Shown here: piece by piece, positions 32,163 through 42,437 of the stretch
How the letters are laid out: each line of letters starts with the position of its first letter
How positions within the stretch are numbered: the first letter of the stretch is position 1
DNA from: Diphasiastrum complanatum
Taxonomy: Eukaryota; Streptophyta; Lycopodiopsida; Lycopodiales; Lycopodiaceae
Assembly (NCBI GenBank): GCA_029204225.1
Contig: CM055098.1
Span: forward strand, 16,791,775-16,855,774
Reading direction: 5' to 3'
DNA: 64,000 nt
The notes under the pieces: model-generated
The model's input: the letters and a program-made list of their open reading frames with translations, nothing else
Told to the model about the DNA's origin: nothing
Databases searched by the model: none
Program-made: the position numbers and the translations under genes

Positions 32163-33389
32163 CTAGAGAATTAGACTCATGGCAAGACTATGCATGCTAT
32201 AATAACAAAGTGTTTGCATCATATCTTCATGCTTGTTTACCATGCTAATCTCTGATCCAATGAGGCTAAATACTTCATTATGGAGATAAGTGTCTTTAGA
32301 AGATGATTCACTTACTCTCATAAAGAGTTTACAATTTGCCTCAATACAAATTTTCAAACTATGAGTGAACAAATCACTTTTGCTCTTACATGACTTAAGA
32401 GCATACATTTGATGAAATAACCATTTGCTTTCTAATTGATTTAAAATCAATTTCAACCTTTTAGGAACATCATCTATGTTCTCAAGAGAGACTTCATACT
32501 CAACTAGTATGGCTTTACTCCAATTTTGAGATGCAATGATCTCACTAAAGCAAATTGATTTATCAAATGACATAAGAGAAGTAAGTATGAGATGTATACC
32601 ACATGAGATATGCTCCTCTTTCCCTTGAAATGTGAGCCACATGGACTCACCCATATTTCTTGAGTTTCTTTCTAGAATCACAATTTGAGAAGGTCTCTCC
32701 TTCTCAATCCTTGGCACACTTGAACCTTGAGATGACTCCTTAAGATCCTCTTCATGATGCTCCTTCTTGATGGAAATCCGAGACCTCCATGTTTCATAAT
32801 GATCGAAACAAGTATGACCATTCAATATGCACTTCCTATGAATATCAAGATTACTTATGCTAGAAACATAAGTCCAAAAATCACCATAACTTGGCATGAT
32901 TTTTCCAATATTGAAATCAAAAGGTATCTCCATCTCAATAAGGCTAACTACTTGCTTATGGATATAAGTGTCCACTTTGGATGCTTCACTTATTCTCATA
33001 AGAAGTTTACAACTTGCCTTTAGGATTGAAAACATACAATTTTCATCTTTATGAATGAACACATCATTCATGATCTTATTGAAACCAAAAGATCCTACAT
33101 TATGAAGATATTTCCATTTCCTTGACTTCATAACTAATGTAAGCTTACAAGGAAAACATATTTTGCTATCTTTTAAGGCATGACACTCAACTAGTATTGC
33201 CTTAATCCACCTTTGAGATACAAAAATCTCTTCAAAGCAAAATGGTTCTTCATAAGTTGACATGATAGCATAAATGAAACTATTTTCATTTTGTGATTGC
33301 TGCTTCTTATTCTTGATTGATTTCTCTTGGATCATAACAATAAGTTTGAACTTATCTAAAGTTCCAAGCAAGATACTTTCCAAGGACAA
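32163..33389 (-). CDS. 408-codon ORF with two tandem unknown (U) domains, lineage X copy 3
   Basis: Long open frame with no recognised family. Two related units can be aligned by eye. Unit 1, about residues 35-165, has SFIYAIMSTYEEPFCFEEIF, SQRWIKAILVECHAL, and CKLLMRISEASKVDTYIHKQ with VSLIEMEIPF. Unit 2, about residues 250-390, has MWLTFQGKEEHISCGIHLIL, CFSEIIASQNWSKAILVEYE, MYALKSCKSKSD, then CKLFMRVSESSSKDTYLHNE with FSLIGSEI. A polar linker (KKEHHEEDLKESSQGSS) joins them. The same unit occurs once at 17421-17978 and once at 21743-22426. No catalytic motif, signal peptide or membrane span was recognised. The uninterrupted length in an otherwise RT-less element is notable. Confidence 0.65.
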   Translation of the reverse strand: MSLESILLGTLDKFKLIVMIQEKSIKNKKQQSQNENSFIYAIMSTYEEPFCFEEIFVSQRWIKAILVECHALKDSKICFPCKLTLVMKSRKWKYLHNVGSFGFNKIMNDVFIHKDENCMFSILKASCKLLMRISEASKVDTYIHKQVVSLIEMEIPFDFNIGKIMPSYGDFWTYVSSISNLDIHRKCILNGHTCFDHYETWRSRISIKKEHHEEDLKESSQGSSVPRIEKERPSQIVILERNSRNMGESMWLTFQGKEEHISCGIHLILTSLMSFDKSICFSEIIASQNWSKAILVEYEVSLENIDDVPKRLKLILNQLESKWLFHQMYALKSCKSKSDLFTHSLKICIEANCKLFMRVSESSSKDTYLHNEVFSLIGSEISMVNKHEDMMQTLCYYSMHSLAMSLIL

Positions 33390-33770
33390 AATAAATCCAA
33401 GTTACTTTCATGAAAGTGACATCTATCTTTGCATCTTGAACCAAACAATGCACTTCCAAATGAAAAATTTCAAAAGATTTGACATCTGTTGTGACGGACT
33501 CTTGAAGATAAATCTTGCAAGTCCTTGTGAGACTACAAGCCTCATTCACCTTTCCACAAAGGAAACACCTTTCCTTGGACTTGTCCTTCTTGTATTTGCA
33601 TTTCAAACTTGAAGCTCCATCCTTCTCCTCAGCCCCCTTGCTTTGGTTTTTCTTGGATGGATTGGTCTTCTTTTTGTAGCATCTTGAGAAAAAATATCCT
33701 TCCTTGCCACAAAGGTTGCACTTAGGATCCTTTCTTTCCTTCAATAGGATGCCACCTATTGATGCCATGT
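33352..33770 (-). CDS. Reduced gag: zinc-knuckle ORF of lineage X copy 3
   Basis: From an ATG at about 33768 the frame reads MASIGGILL and goes almost directly into a zinc knuckle CNLCGKEGYFFSRC (Tyr-Phe-Phe replaces the usual His spacing, so it is imperfect). A lysine-rich stretch follows, then a second Cys cluster CFLCGKVNEACSLTRTC. The UBN2 gag body and the protease are absent, and the frame overlaps the start of the 408-codon ORF by about 38 bp. In copy 2 the gag body precedes the knuckle, so this copy has a large internal deletion. Whether it is translated is unknown. Confidence 0.5.
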
Positions 33771-35321
33771 GAATAAAAAACTGTGATATGATTCTACAAA
33801 TGTAATTTGTGACTCTCAAGAGACTAGATTTGAACATCTTCAACAATCTAGAAGGATCTGCAAAAGATCTAGCTCACAAACCTAAGGATCAATCTTCACA
33901 GTAATGACTAGTCACTTGGGAACTTTGCTTTGATCATTAAGACAAAAGCACACAATCTTTGAATCAAATCACTAAAGAAATCAGATCCACTCTCCTATTA
34001 GACTCATCAAATACCAATGACTCTTTCTTATGAAAGTTGAAATGCGGCATTGATCAATCTGATATGAAATTCATTCACTTGTTCAATCTAGAAATGTTGG
34101 ATCTTGTGCAACTAAGATCTGGTAGGATCTGATCAATTTTAGTTGGCTATTAGTGTGAATTTAGGCCTTTTTCTTGGTTTTTTTCAGATATCTCTGTGAT
34201 CTTTGCTTAGATTGGATTGAGATTTTCATTGTAGATGGATCAAATGCTAATCTATATACTGATGATAGTTGCGAAGGTTACTCTAGTGAAGGTTTTTTGT
34301 ACTATATGATATCCAAAAAATTAATTTTTTTGCAATCTACTAGGAATGAACTCTTTCCCTCCTAATTATAGCTAGATCTAGATTGGATCTTGTAGACTGG
34401 CGAAGATTAACTCTTGTAGATATGGAAGTTATTGATGTCTGAGAGGTTTTTGATCAATTTTTGCCTTACAGATTCAGCAAAACTTCTTTTGAACTCTCGC
34501 AGACTTCACCTTAGATGAAAAATGTCTTTATGAGCTCAATGGACCAGCTTGTGAAAGTTACTTTTGTGAGGATTCACATATTTGACCAAAAAATGTAGCT
34601 TTTATTGTAAAATCTACTCAAAAAACTTTGGAACTCTTGCACAATTTACTGAAGCATTAAAAACTCTCACGGACTCATATGTAAGCTACTCTCAGAGTGA
34701 GGAAGCTTCAACAAGAGTGGCGAAGATTAGTTGCAACAAAAATCTCAAAAATTGGGGTATATGAGAGTTCTGGATAGGATATGGCACTTCTGGAGCTTGG
34801 AAACCTTCATAGGGCTTTTGTAAGCTTGTCTCAATGAGATCTAGCTTCAGTAGGAATGGCAAAGATTATAGAGTAGTTTAGAAAAAAAAATAACAAGGAT
34901 TTTTTGAATTTTCATAGTTTTTTCACTTATCTTGCAAACTGGTTGGGAAGTAATTCTTGTCGGCTTCTATGTAGAACTAGAATAGTGTTCTCATGCTGCT
35001 GTTAGTCAAGCAAAGGTTGGTTTTTAGTGGTTTTTTATAAAAATTGATGGGCTTTTTTTTTATCACTTTTTCCTCCAAAAATGTAGATTTTATGGTTTTT
35101 ATGAGTTTTTTGGTTGGTGTGCTGATGTGTTAAGCCCTTAGAGGCTGTTTCAGGCCTCCTCTACCTCCAAACACCTCCTTCGCTAGATTGTCATAGCTTA
35201 ACAACAAAAAAAAACAATAAAAACGCTCTAAACTACTCCCAAATCCACCTCTAACTCTCTAAAAACCAAGGAAATGACTAAAAAACAACCAAACAACAAC
35301 TAGAATGGTTAGTAGTCTCTA
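33771..35321. other. Leader remnant then unassigned stretch
   Basis: 33780-33880 resembles the leader of copy 2 near 24340 (CTGTGATATGATTCT versus CTGTGAGATGATTCT), so copy 3 once continued to the right. No primer site or 5' LTR was found. 34150-35320 has repeated motifs of the CTCTYGCAGACT / GGCRAAGATTA type but no recognised gene. Confidence 0.45.
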
Positions 35322-35339
35322 TCCCTGACAATGGCACCA
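35322..35339 (-). promoter_or_regulatory. Possible gypsy primer binding site
   Basis: On the minus strand TGGTGCCATTGTCAGGGA resembles the TGGCGCCGTTGTCGGGGA-type site common next to plant gypsy LTRs. It is preceded on the minus strand by ...CACCCTACAAT, a possible LTR end. Confidence 0.45.
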
Positions 35340-35341
35340 TT

Positions 35342-36063
35342 GTAGGGTGTAGATATAGTCGGTGATCAACTCCTCCACCTGTCAAAAGGGGTTAGTTCCA
35401 CTAGGATAGAGTTTTAGTTGTAACTTAGTTGATTTCCTACTCTAATATCAACAATATCTTAACAATCTAGCACTAACCACACAATACATCTATGGAAATA
35501 GAAAAGGGAGAGAGGTGAGGAATGAGGGAAATTAGCACATGCATTCCTGTTTCTAATCTAATGGAAAAGCATTAAGAACATTAAACTAAAGAACATTGCA
35601 AAAACTTAAAAAATAGAAAGCATTCGCAAAAGCATTAGCATTAGGAGCAAGAGCACATGAGTATGCTTGAATAACCAAAATGGTAGAGCCTCCTCTCCAT
35701 TAAGCATCGAAAAACGAGTACAAGAGGTGCCTTTTTATTCTTGGGGAGGCCCTTGGCACTTTGCTACTATTGGCTACTTCATTGAGGCAAGGATTGAAAT
35801 CCAAGCCCTTCATAGAAACACAAAAGATTCTATGGTGCACAAAATAGCACATCTCACCTACTCCCATTTTGACTTTGACTCTAATTCAAAACTTTGTAAC
35901 TTAGAATTTAGGCTTTTCATATTATTCTATTTACAAGGCCCAAGTTTATTTTATTTTAAGTTACAATATTTTACACTTTACAAATGTGCTCATTGGGTTA
36001 TGGGCTTAAGCATGCAAGATACCACGACTCTCACACCTATTTTAATTTATCGTAAAGTATTTT
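35342..36063 (-). mobile_element. Possible gypsy 5' LTR
   Basis: Lies directly beyond the putative primer site and starts TGTAGGGTGTAGA on the plus strand. No coding frame of known type. The far end is not defined and is set where plus-strand gypsy coding sequence begins. Confidence 0.35.
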
Positions 36064-37105
36064 TTTATTTTTAACGGGCAATCCCAGCCGAGATGAATTA
36101 TACCACTATTGAGAGGGAAGCGCTTGCTATGGTGTATGTGGTTCAAATATTTCATCATTATTTTTTAGGAAAACCCTTTGCGTTTTACATCGATCATCAG
36201 GCATTATTATATCTTTTGAACAAGACATGCACCACTGGACGCTTTAGCACGCTGGTTGTTGTTACTTCGTGAGTTTGAGTTTCGAGTTGTTGTTAGAAGG
36301 GCTTCGCAACATTTTTTAGCTGATCATCTTTCACGAATCCCTAGTAATGACAAACCAACGGAAGGTGTTAATGATGACCTTTCTGATGCCATTTTATTTT
36401 AGGTAGACTACACCCCAGTTGGACAAGATAAATCACTGAATACCTTCCTACATGCCAAATTGATCCAAATCTACCTAAACCAGCTCAATGTGCACTGATT
36501 TACAAATCCGCACCCTACACTCTCATTGCTGGACAACTGTATAAAATCGAGACGGATGAAATTATTCGTAGGTGGACATTTCTCATTTGAGACGACATCG
36601 CGAAAAATATTGTTGGCAGGATTCTGGTGGCCGACATTATTTAAGGATACACATTAGTTCATAATGGCATGTGATGTGTGTCAAAGAGCGAAATAACCTC
36701 AATTCAAGAATTACATGCCATTAAATCCCATATTGTCCAACCAAGTATTTTTTAAATGGGGAATTGACTATGTGGGACCGATTAGTCCGACTGCTAGATT
36801 CACACAATCTCAATATATTATAGTAGCCACTGACTATTGCACCAAGTGGACCGAAGCTTGTGTTGTTAAATCTGCAGATGCAAAATCCACTGCTAAATTC
36901 CTTTATGAGCAGGTTATAGTACGTTTTGGGTGCCTATTAGAAATCGTTAGTGATAGGGAAACACATTTCTTAAATGCAATGATCGAACACTTACTATCCA
37001 CCTTCTTAGTGGTCCATAAGAAAAGTGCCCCTTATTACCCGCGATGTAATGGCCAAGCTGAGTCCACTAAGAGGCAAAAGATCTCAAGGATTAGCAGAGG
37101 ATGAG
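36064..37105 (+). pseudogene. Gypsy RNase H and integrase, broken
   Basis: Begins in RNase H (NYTTIEREALAMVYVVQIFH, YIDHQALLYLLNK, then ADHLSRIPS), followed by a decayed H2C2 zinc module. The integrase core at 36715-37100 has GIDYVGPI (first Asp), SDRETHFLN (second Asp; the usual GxxF/GTHF is changed) and a CNGQAEST segment where the Glu lies. Several stops occur before 36700. The sequence changes abruptly to a copia RT fragment near 37105. Confidence 0.85.
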
Positions 37106-37330
37106 ATGGACTCAATCCAAAGACATGGTATGTGGGACCAAGTTGATCTTTCAATTAGAAAAAAACTCGTTAGTAACAAATAAGTATGAAGAACTAAGTT
37201 TCATGTTGATGGATCGATTGTGAAACACAAGCCGCGCTTGGTGGTCAAAGGATATAAGCAAAACAAAGGTATCACAACCTCTATGTGCTTACTAGTGCAC
37301 TCATAAGGGGAGATTGGAACTCTCTTCCAT
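37106..37330 (+). pseudogene. Copia reverse transcriptase start fragment
   Basis: Reads EMDSIQRHGMWDQVDLS, then KFHVDGSIVKHKPRLVVKGY, matching the first part of copia RT (EMDSIxKNxTWELVDLP ... [11 protein letters not shown]). An in-frame stop separates the two parts. It is joined directly to gypsy integrase without recognisable termini. Confidence 0.7.
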
Positions 37331-37830
37331 TTTCATTGTGCTTATGTCTTCTTGCTCCATTCTTCATGTAGGAACTCGCTATTGGGATAGATCTGGTTTT
37401 TCAGGTGATTCTCCCTCATTACTCATCCAAATCTGATGAGATCAAGTGCAAATTGATTGTAGGAGGAGGGCGCTACCAACCATACCACTTCCACCCTCAT
37501 TGATTCCATTTTTGGAGCCAGAACAGCCATCAATCATTTGGAATTGGGCGCTGTCAAGATCTGGCTTTCCAGATCTTGTCCTGCTGATCTTGCATAACAG
37601 TTGCATGTCAAGTTTTTACATGTTCCATTCCTAGTTATGTCTAATTCAAGTAGACCTTGAAATCAACATTACTAGGGTCTTGAGCTCATAATTTCAAGCT
37701 ATTAGCATCATCAATCTACAACATGATGCACATCTAGAATCATCTACAAGCTAGAAATCATGCATCTACCATGCTAGAACTTGGAAATACATGAAGATAT
37801 CATCGAAATCACTAAGATCTAATATAAAAC
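37331..37830. other. No gene recognised
   Basis: No known domain or repeat relationship was seen between the copia fragment and LTR-like repeat R. Confidence 0.5.
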
Positions 37831-38614
37831 TGTCTCTGTTCCATAGAACCCACGGTTCTAGGAACCGTGGCAGGAACCGTACCACCCTTGAACCGTGGTA
37901 CGGTTCACCTAAATTAATATCCTAATTCCCCCCCCCAAAAAAAAAAAACCTCTCATAGCTCTTTTTTTGACCCCTCTCTCTGTAAAAAAAAAATTAATTA
38001 ATTATGCCACAGTTCACACAGTTCCCCCTAAAAAAAATTGTGAACCGTACGGTTCACAGTACGATTCTGAGAACCGTACTGAACCGTTAACGGTTCATTA
38101 ATTCTATGCTCTGTTCATACAAGTACAACATCCTTCACACGTGTGGATTCAATTACAACAACAAAAATTACATTCTACACATTAGAATTTAAGACAGAAA
38201 GAGAAATATGCAATAGATAGATATAGAATCAATGAAAGTAGGCTTTCCATACAAAATGAGAACAAGAAAATTTGTTCTCCATGCTGGTACAGCTATTATA
38301 ACAGCAAATGTGTCATTTGGCCACTTGTCAAAAATTGCCCTAAAATAATAGTTTCTTGATACTTTTCCAAAAACCTAGTTTCTTGGTACTTTTCCAAAAA
38401 CCTAGTTTAACTTGACTAGATGCAATGTATTCACATTAGCCAATTAGGATAGGTCCAAATCCAACCTTATAAACTTGTCTACTTGGTAAAAATAGTAAGG
38501 ACACTATTTTTAAGCCTTGTTGACATTAAAAAATAAGTCTCTAAGTTGAAATTTCACTTTGACCTCCAACTTGCCAATTTAGACCAACTTAACTAGTTTC
38601 ACAAAAGGTGCCAT
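37831..38614 (-). repeat. LTR-like repeat R, copy 3, carrying a MITE
   Basis: Starts TGTCTCTGTTC, is interrupted by the MITE at 37842-38108, then continues CATACAAG..., CACACGTGTGGATTC, a TTATAACAGCAAATG stretch and ends AACTAGTTTCACA. Matches 18747-19227 and 6361-6742 block by block. No target duplication at its own ends. Confidence 0.5.
37842..38108. mobile_element. hAT-like MITE with 8-bp target duplication
   Basis: A 267-bp element with short inverted ends (CATAGAA ... TTCTATG) flanked by a perfect 8-bp duplication CTCTGTTC (37834-37841 and 38109-38116). An 8-bp duplication is the hallmark of hAT elements. The interior carries at least eight GAACCGT/ACGGTTC motifs, some as full palindromes (GAACCGTACGGTTC, GAACCGTTAACGGTTC), like the subterminal binding motifs of hAT elements. 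No coding capacity. Confidence 0.85.
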
Positions 38615-39313
38615 CTTGCCTTCAAACAACAAAATTATTATAATATGAGGTTAATCAAAAAGCATCCAAACCAAGAACTAAGCAAGCACCTCCCAAGTAC
38701 CAAGTGTATTTTATGCTTTGCTTCTTCTCCATGTCAAACTTACTAGAAAATCCAAAAAAAAGGCTTTCCATGGCCATTCACCCATTATGCTTTGAATGTT
38801 GTCATGTAGCATCCATGTATGATGTGACTATAACCCAATTTCCAAAACTCCAAGATGAAATTGTCAAAAATCAAGTAATTAGACGAAAGAGCAACATATC
38901 AGATCTGCCACGCATTTAGTCTCAAAAATACAAGACTACAACAGATAGGCCAAGCTATCCATGATAAAATTAACCGACAATCTTGAATTGGCTTCCACTC
39001 AAAAAAAGGGGATGAAGATTTACTCCAAAAGAGTATCAGCTTCTCTGACAGTAAATCTACATTTCTCTTGTTACCAATCATCTCCAAGAGCAATAAAAGC
39101 ATGCCTTAAACTATAGAACGTCTAAGCTAATAGATAATTTAGAAATGTGATTCTCCTGAAGATTGAAGAGTAATCATATGATTTAAACTAGGGAATATCA
39201 ACGCTAAACGGTATGAATTAGAATTATTCCAGAATGCTTACTTGGAGAACTGTGTTCTGCTCTGACAAAGAAATCAACTCAAACGGGCAGCAATTATAAA
39301 ACTTGAGGGCGAC
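38615..39313. other. 3' flank of the RING gene
   Basis: Between repeat R and the stop codon of the E3 ligase. It should contain the 3' untranslated region of that minus-strand gene, but no clear polyadenylation signal could be assigned with confidence. No other gene seen. Confidence 0.4.
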
Positions 39314-40915
39314 TTAATTTAATCTCCTCCTTTTCCTGCCATGAGATGATTCCACATCCATATCCACATATTCAGATGGGTAGTGATCAGGTGCATCATT
39401 TCTCTCAGTCATGGTTACACCGATTCGCTGTCTTCCATGTCTTCCAGATACATCACTCATCTCTTGATATCCTTGTCTGTTATTTTCAACCATCTGAGCA
39501 GGTGCAGTTTCGCCTTGCATAGATAACCCCACAGCTTCCTGTACATATTGGCTGGTAGAATTAGTCGCAGCAATTGAAGGAATTAGAATACCTGAAACTG
39601 AAATGGCAGCAGAAATTGTCCGACGTGGATTTACATCCCGCCGACTCAAGTTCGTCAGCCTGGATCTTATTACTGCCAAACGTTCTTCGATTTCTGACCT
39701 ATTCAGAGCCAAGCGCCTCATCAAGTCTTCTTGCTGATCTGAGAGAAATGATACTCTTCTGTGCAAAGCTTCGGGTATGTTTTCAACCGCCTGGTTCAAT
39801 GTCAAAAAGGCATGATTAGCTTCAGCTGCAGGTAGACTGTATAACGATTCGACTGTAGGTGCTCTGATGTGCTCTCTCTCCGACGTGCGCCTCCTAGTCC
39901 TTGCCCTTAAATCATGTGCACCTTCAATCCTCTCTTGTGGAAAATGAAATGCTCTTATTCTCATGGCTTCAATGAACCGCCACAAATTTTCACCGGCTTC
40001 TTCAGACGGCCGTTCCCATCTTCCCAACCTCTGCCTGACACTCTCAGTCCTGCGAGCATGAGGCCTCGGTGGAACAAAGTCTGCACCCTCCAAAGGGGAA
40101 GGCCTGGCAGGAATTGTGGCATTCCCTCTGCCATAGATCGGAATGATATCTCTTTCGGTAACAGCTCCCTTGCAAACAGGGCATTCTTCGTCCTCAGAAT
40201 GGACATAAAGCCACTGATAAAGGCATGGCCAGCAGAAAAGGTGGCCACAAGAAGTAAGAACGGGCTCTACTGCCATATCCAAGCAAACATTACACTCGTA
40301 GCTACCAACGTTGCTCACTTCACCACCGTTCCCACTACCAGAACTCGGCTCCTTTGACTCTTCCGCATCCACCACATCCAATAATCTATCAATCCAAAAA
40401 TCCTGATCAGAAATGTTTTCTGATCTTCCAGGGGCAGGTTGTAAGGGTTGAACATACCTTCTAAATCTCAGAGGATATTCAAGAGGAAATAGTCGATTAG
40501 CCTGAGAATCTTCGCCTATGTCCATAATATCCCTCCTTGCCGTTTGTTCATATGCTTGCTCAGAAAGCCGCTCAACAGTTTCCTGTGAATAAGCTAAGTT
40601 TTGCGTGTCAACAGATGGACGAATGGCTTGCTCATGCAAGGCATTGGAAGAAGTTGGTAAAAATCCCCTTAACTCTGCAAAAAACGATTGCCCTGGCTGC
40701 GCCTCATTCTCATAATGTGGATCTAACCAGAATCCGTGAATACCCGGTCCAAATCGTGGCAGAATCCGGCGAGCAGGATGGCCATACATCTCATCCAGTA
40801 ACGATTCTTCTCTTAACCCCGTATTTATGCCTATACTATTTGGATCCCAAGGAGGTGCAAGGTTTAGATTGAGATCAACCCTTGATGATATCGCAACTCC
40901 TTCTAGATCTGCCAT
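39314..40915 (-). CDS. RING-HC E3 ubiquitin ligase, RMA/MUSE-like, 533 aa
   Basis: Intact single-exon ORF. A C3HC4 RING lies at C208, C211, C223, H225, C228, C231, C245, C248, with GHLFCWPCLYQWL and the trailing IIPIYGRGN, both characteristic of plant RMA/RNF5-like ligases. The N-terminus has SRVDLNLNLAPPWDP, a motif shared by the longer plant members related to Arabidopsis MUSE1/MUSE2. Residues about 383-425 look like a coiled coil. The C-terminus ends in a basic GRKRRRLN. Short RMA proteins have a C-terminal membrane anchor; here only a weak hydrophobic patch (about 436-450) is present, so membrane anchoring is doubtful. By family it transfers ubiquitin to substrates with an E2; MUSE1/2 act in turnover of immune receptors, an inference here. 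The first ATG is in good register with the conserved N-terminus. Confidence 0.93.
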   Translation of the reverse strand: MADLEGVAISSRVDLNLNLAPPWDPNSIGINTGLREESLLDEMYGHPARRILPRFGPGIHGFWLDPHYENEAQPGQSFFAELRGFLPTSSNALHEQAIRPSVDTQNLAYSQETVERLSEQAYEQTARRDIMDIGEDSQANRLFPLEYPLRFRRYVQPLQPAPGRSENISDQDFWIDRLLDVVDAEESKEPSSGSGNGGEVSNVGSYECNVCLDMAVEPVLTSCGHLFCWPCLYQWLYVHSEDEECPVCKGAVTERDIIPIYGRGNATIPARPSPLEGADFVPPRPHARRTESVRQRLGRWERPSEEAGENLWRFIEAMRIRAFHFPQERIEGAHDLRARTRRRTSEREHIRAPTVESLYSLPAAEANHAFLTLNQAVENIPEALHRRVSFLSDQQEDLMRRLALNRSEIEERLAVIRSRLTNLSRRDVNPRRTISAAISVSGILIPSIAATNSTSQYVQEAVGLSMQGETAPAQMVENNRQGYQEMSDVSGRHGRQRIGVTMTERNDAPDHYPSEYVDMDVESSHGRKRRRLN

Positions 40916-41603
40916 ATATTTCTAAAGAAATTCTAGGGCTAAAGGCAATCTACAAAATCAAAGCTAAAAGGAAACTCTGGTTTACGTCCTGCTTCGCGGA
41001 AAGAAATCCAAGTCTTGTAATGAAGAATAGACTACTGGTGTGTGACAATCAGAAGCAAATCTTTAGTTTGCTGCTTTCACACCATACCACGGAATACAGA
41101 AAACAAAAAGACACAAACCAAATGGATATCCAAAACTGGTTCAGAGGATGCAAGAATTGAATACAAACGTCAAATTGTGCGAGGTGATGCAGATGCAGCA
41201 GCTGACAGATTCACTCAGCCCATGGCTGGATCGGATGCAGGCAGCAATCCCTGAATGATGGTTAAACACGATGTTGCCGCCACCACATCCATGGCCACAT
41301 GCATTCTATTCACATGCAATCTATTCATCAGGATGGACTCGCACTTTTGGAATTGCAACCCTTTTGCACTTCATGCACTCCTTGCAACATGTTAGGCCAT
41401 CTAGGGCTTGAAAAAGGAAAAACTCATAATGAAGAAAAAGGATGGTTTGGATTGCTCCACTCCACTCCACTCAGCACCATGTCATGAAGTGCTGGCGGTG
41501 TACTCCTTAACAAAAGCCATTAAACACATGCGTTTTTAAGAGTTTGCACTTTCTGTGTTTGGTTGGTTAATTCTTGGATGTTGTGAACAGCTTGGGGATA
41601 AAA
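40916..41603 (-). promoter_or_regulatory. Upstream region of the RING gene
   Basis: The 688 bp between the start codon and the LTR of the neighbouring copia. Less AT-rich than the flanking repeats and free of recognised transposon sequence. It is expected to hold the 5' untranslated region and promoter; no definite TATA box was assigned. Confidence 0.4.
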
Positions 41604-42425
41604 TGTGAGAAATTGGCAAAAATCTAGCTTGGTATTTTTATGAAAGAAGTTTGTAAGTGAATCTCACATGTGTGGAGGATGTTTCCACGTGTGGAGAATT
41701 GTGAATTAAATTAAAAATTTTAGATATAGGGGTTTGATGTTTTTTGTATCAAGCATCTAGGTGTAGGATGTTGATAGGGTCAAATTTGGCATAGATGGCA
41801 AATTATCCATTTCCAATTGTAATGCCACTATTGAGTCAAAATAGAGTAGGAGGCCAAACTCGAGCCAATTAGAGTGTAGACAAGTGTAATGCTTTTGTTT
41901 GATGAAGTTTAAGAGGTCCAATAGGATTTAGAGGTGGAACCATGAGTGGTCCAATAGAATTTGAGATATGCTTGAAAACGGTCCAATAGAATTTAGAGGT
42001 GAATGGATCAATGGTCCAATAGGATTAAGAGGTGGCAAAAGTGTGGTCCAATCATGATTGAGCATTGTGGTAGCTCATGGATCTATTAGTATCATTGTAC
42101 TTCTCATTTGGATCTAATTGATTTTGAGATTGAGTGGATTTTGTGAGTAATTGGTTTTATAGCTTTCTCTCTGTACCCGAGAGCTCATGATGATTTTCTC
42201 TCTCTACCCGAGGAGAGCAGCTTGTTTTTACTTAGATTATTTTTGGAACACTTCCCACACGTCTGAGTGGGAGTTGGAAGTGATTGAATGCATGTAGTAG
42301 TGTGTTTTTGCCATAGAATCAAAGATAGATCTTGAATCTCAATCTAGTCTTGATCTTGGTGCATCTACACACCTTAGGAGATCACAAGTACATGTGGTGG
42401 ACAGTCCACATGTGTGAAATCAACA
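41604..42425 (+). repeat. 5' LTR of the chimeric copia element
   Basis: 822 bp from TGTGAGAAATTGG to GAAATCAACA, the reverse complement counterpart of the LTRs at 20720 and 24992. The palindrome pair is at 41663-41694 and another CCACATGTGTG lies at the end. The 5 bp outside is TAAAA; no matching duplication was found at the other side of the element. Confidence 0.9.
41663..41694. promoter_or_regulatory. Paired G-box-like palindromes in the U3
   Basis: CTCACATGTGTGGAGG then CCACGTGTGG, 60-90 bp inside the LTR. Same arrangement and position as in four other LTRs of the window. Closest instance to the RING gene, about 750 bp upstream of its start codon. Confidence 0.5.
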
Positions 42426-42437
42426 TGGTATCAGAGC
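42426..42437 (+). promoter_or_regulatory. Primer binding site, initiator tRNA-Met type
   Basis: TGGTATCAGAGC directly abuts the LTR end, identical to the site at 24980-24991. Confidence 0.95.

Noticed and set aside
35667-36074. 135-codon plus-strand frame.
   Set aside because: It lies in a probable LTR and has no recognisable domain; it ends where true gypsy coding begins.
39574-40872. Plus-strand and minus-strand frames of 81-147 codons inside the RING gene.
   Set aside because: Shadows of the 533-codon RING ORF in other frames.
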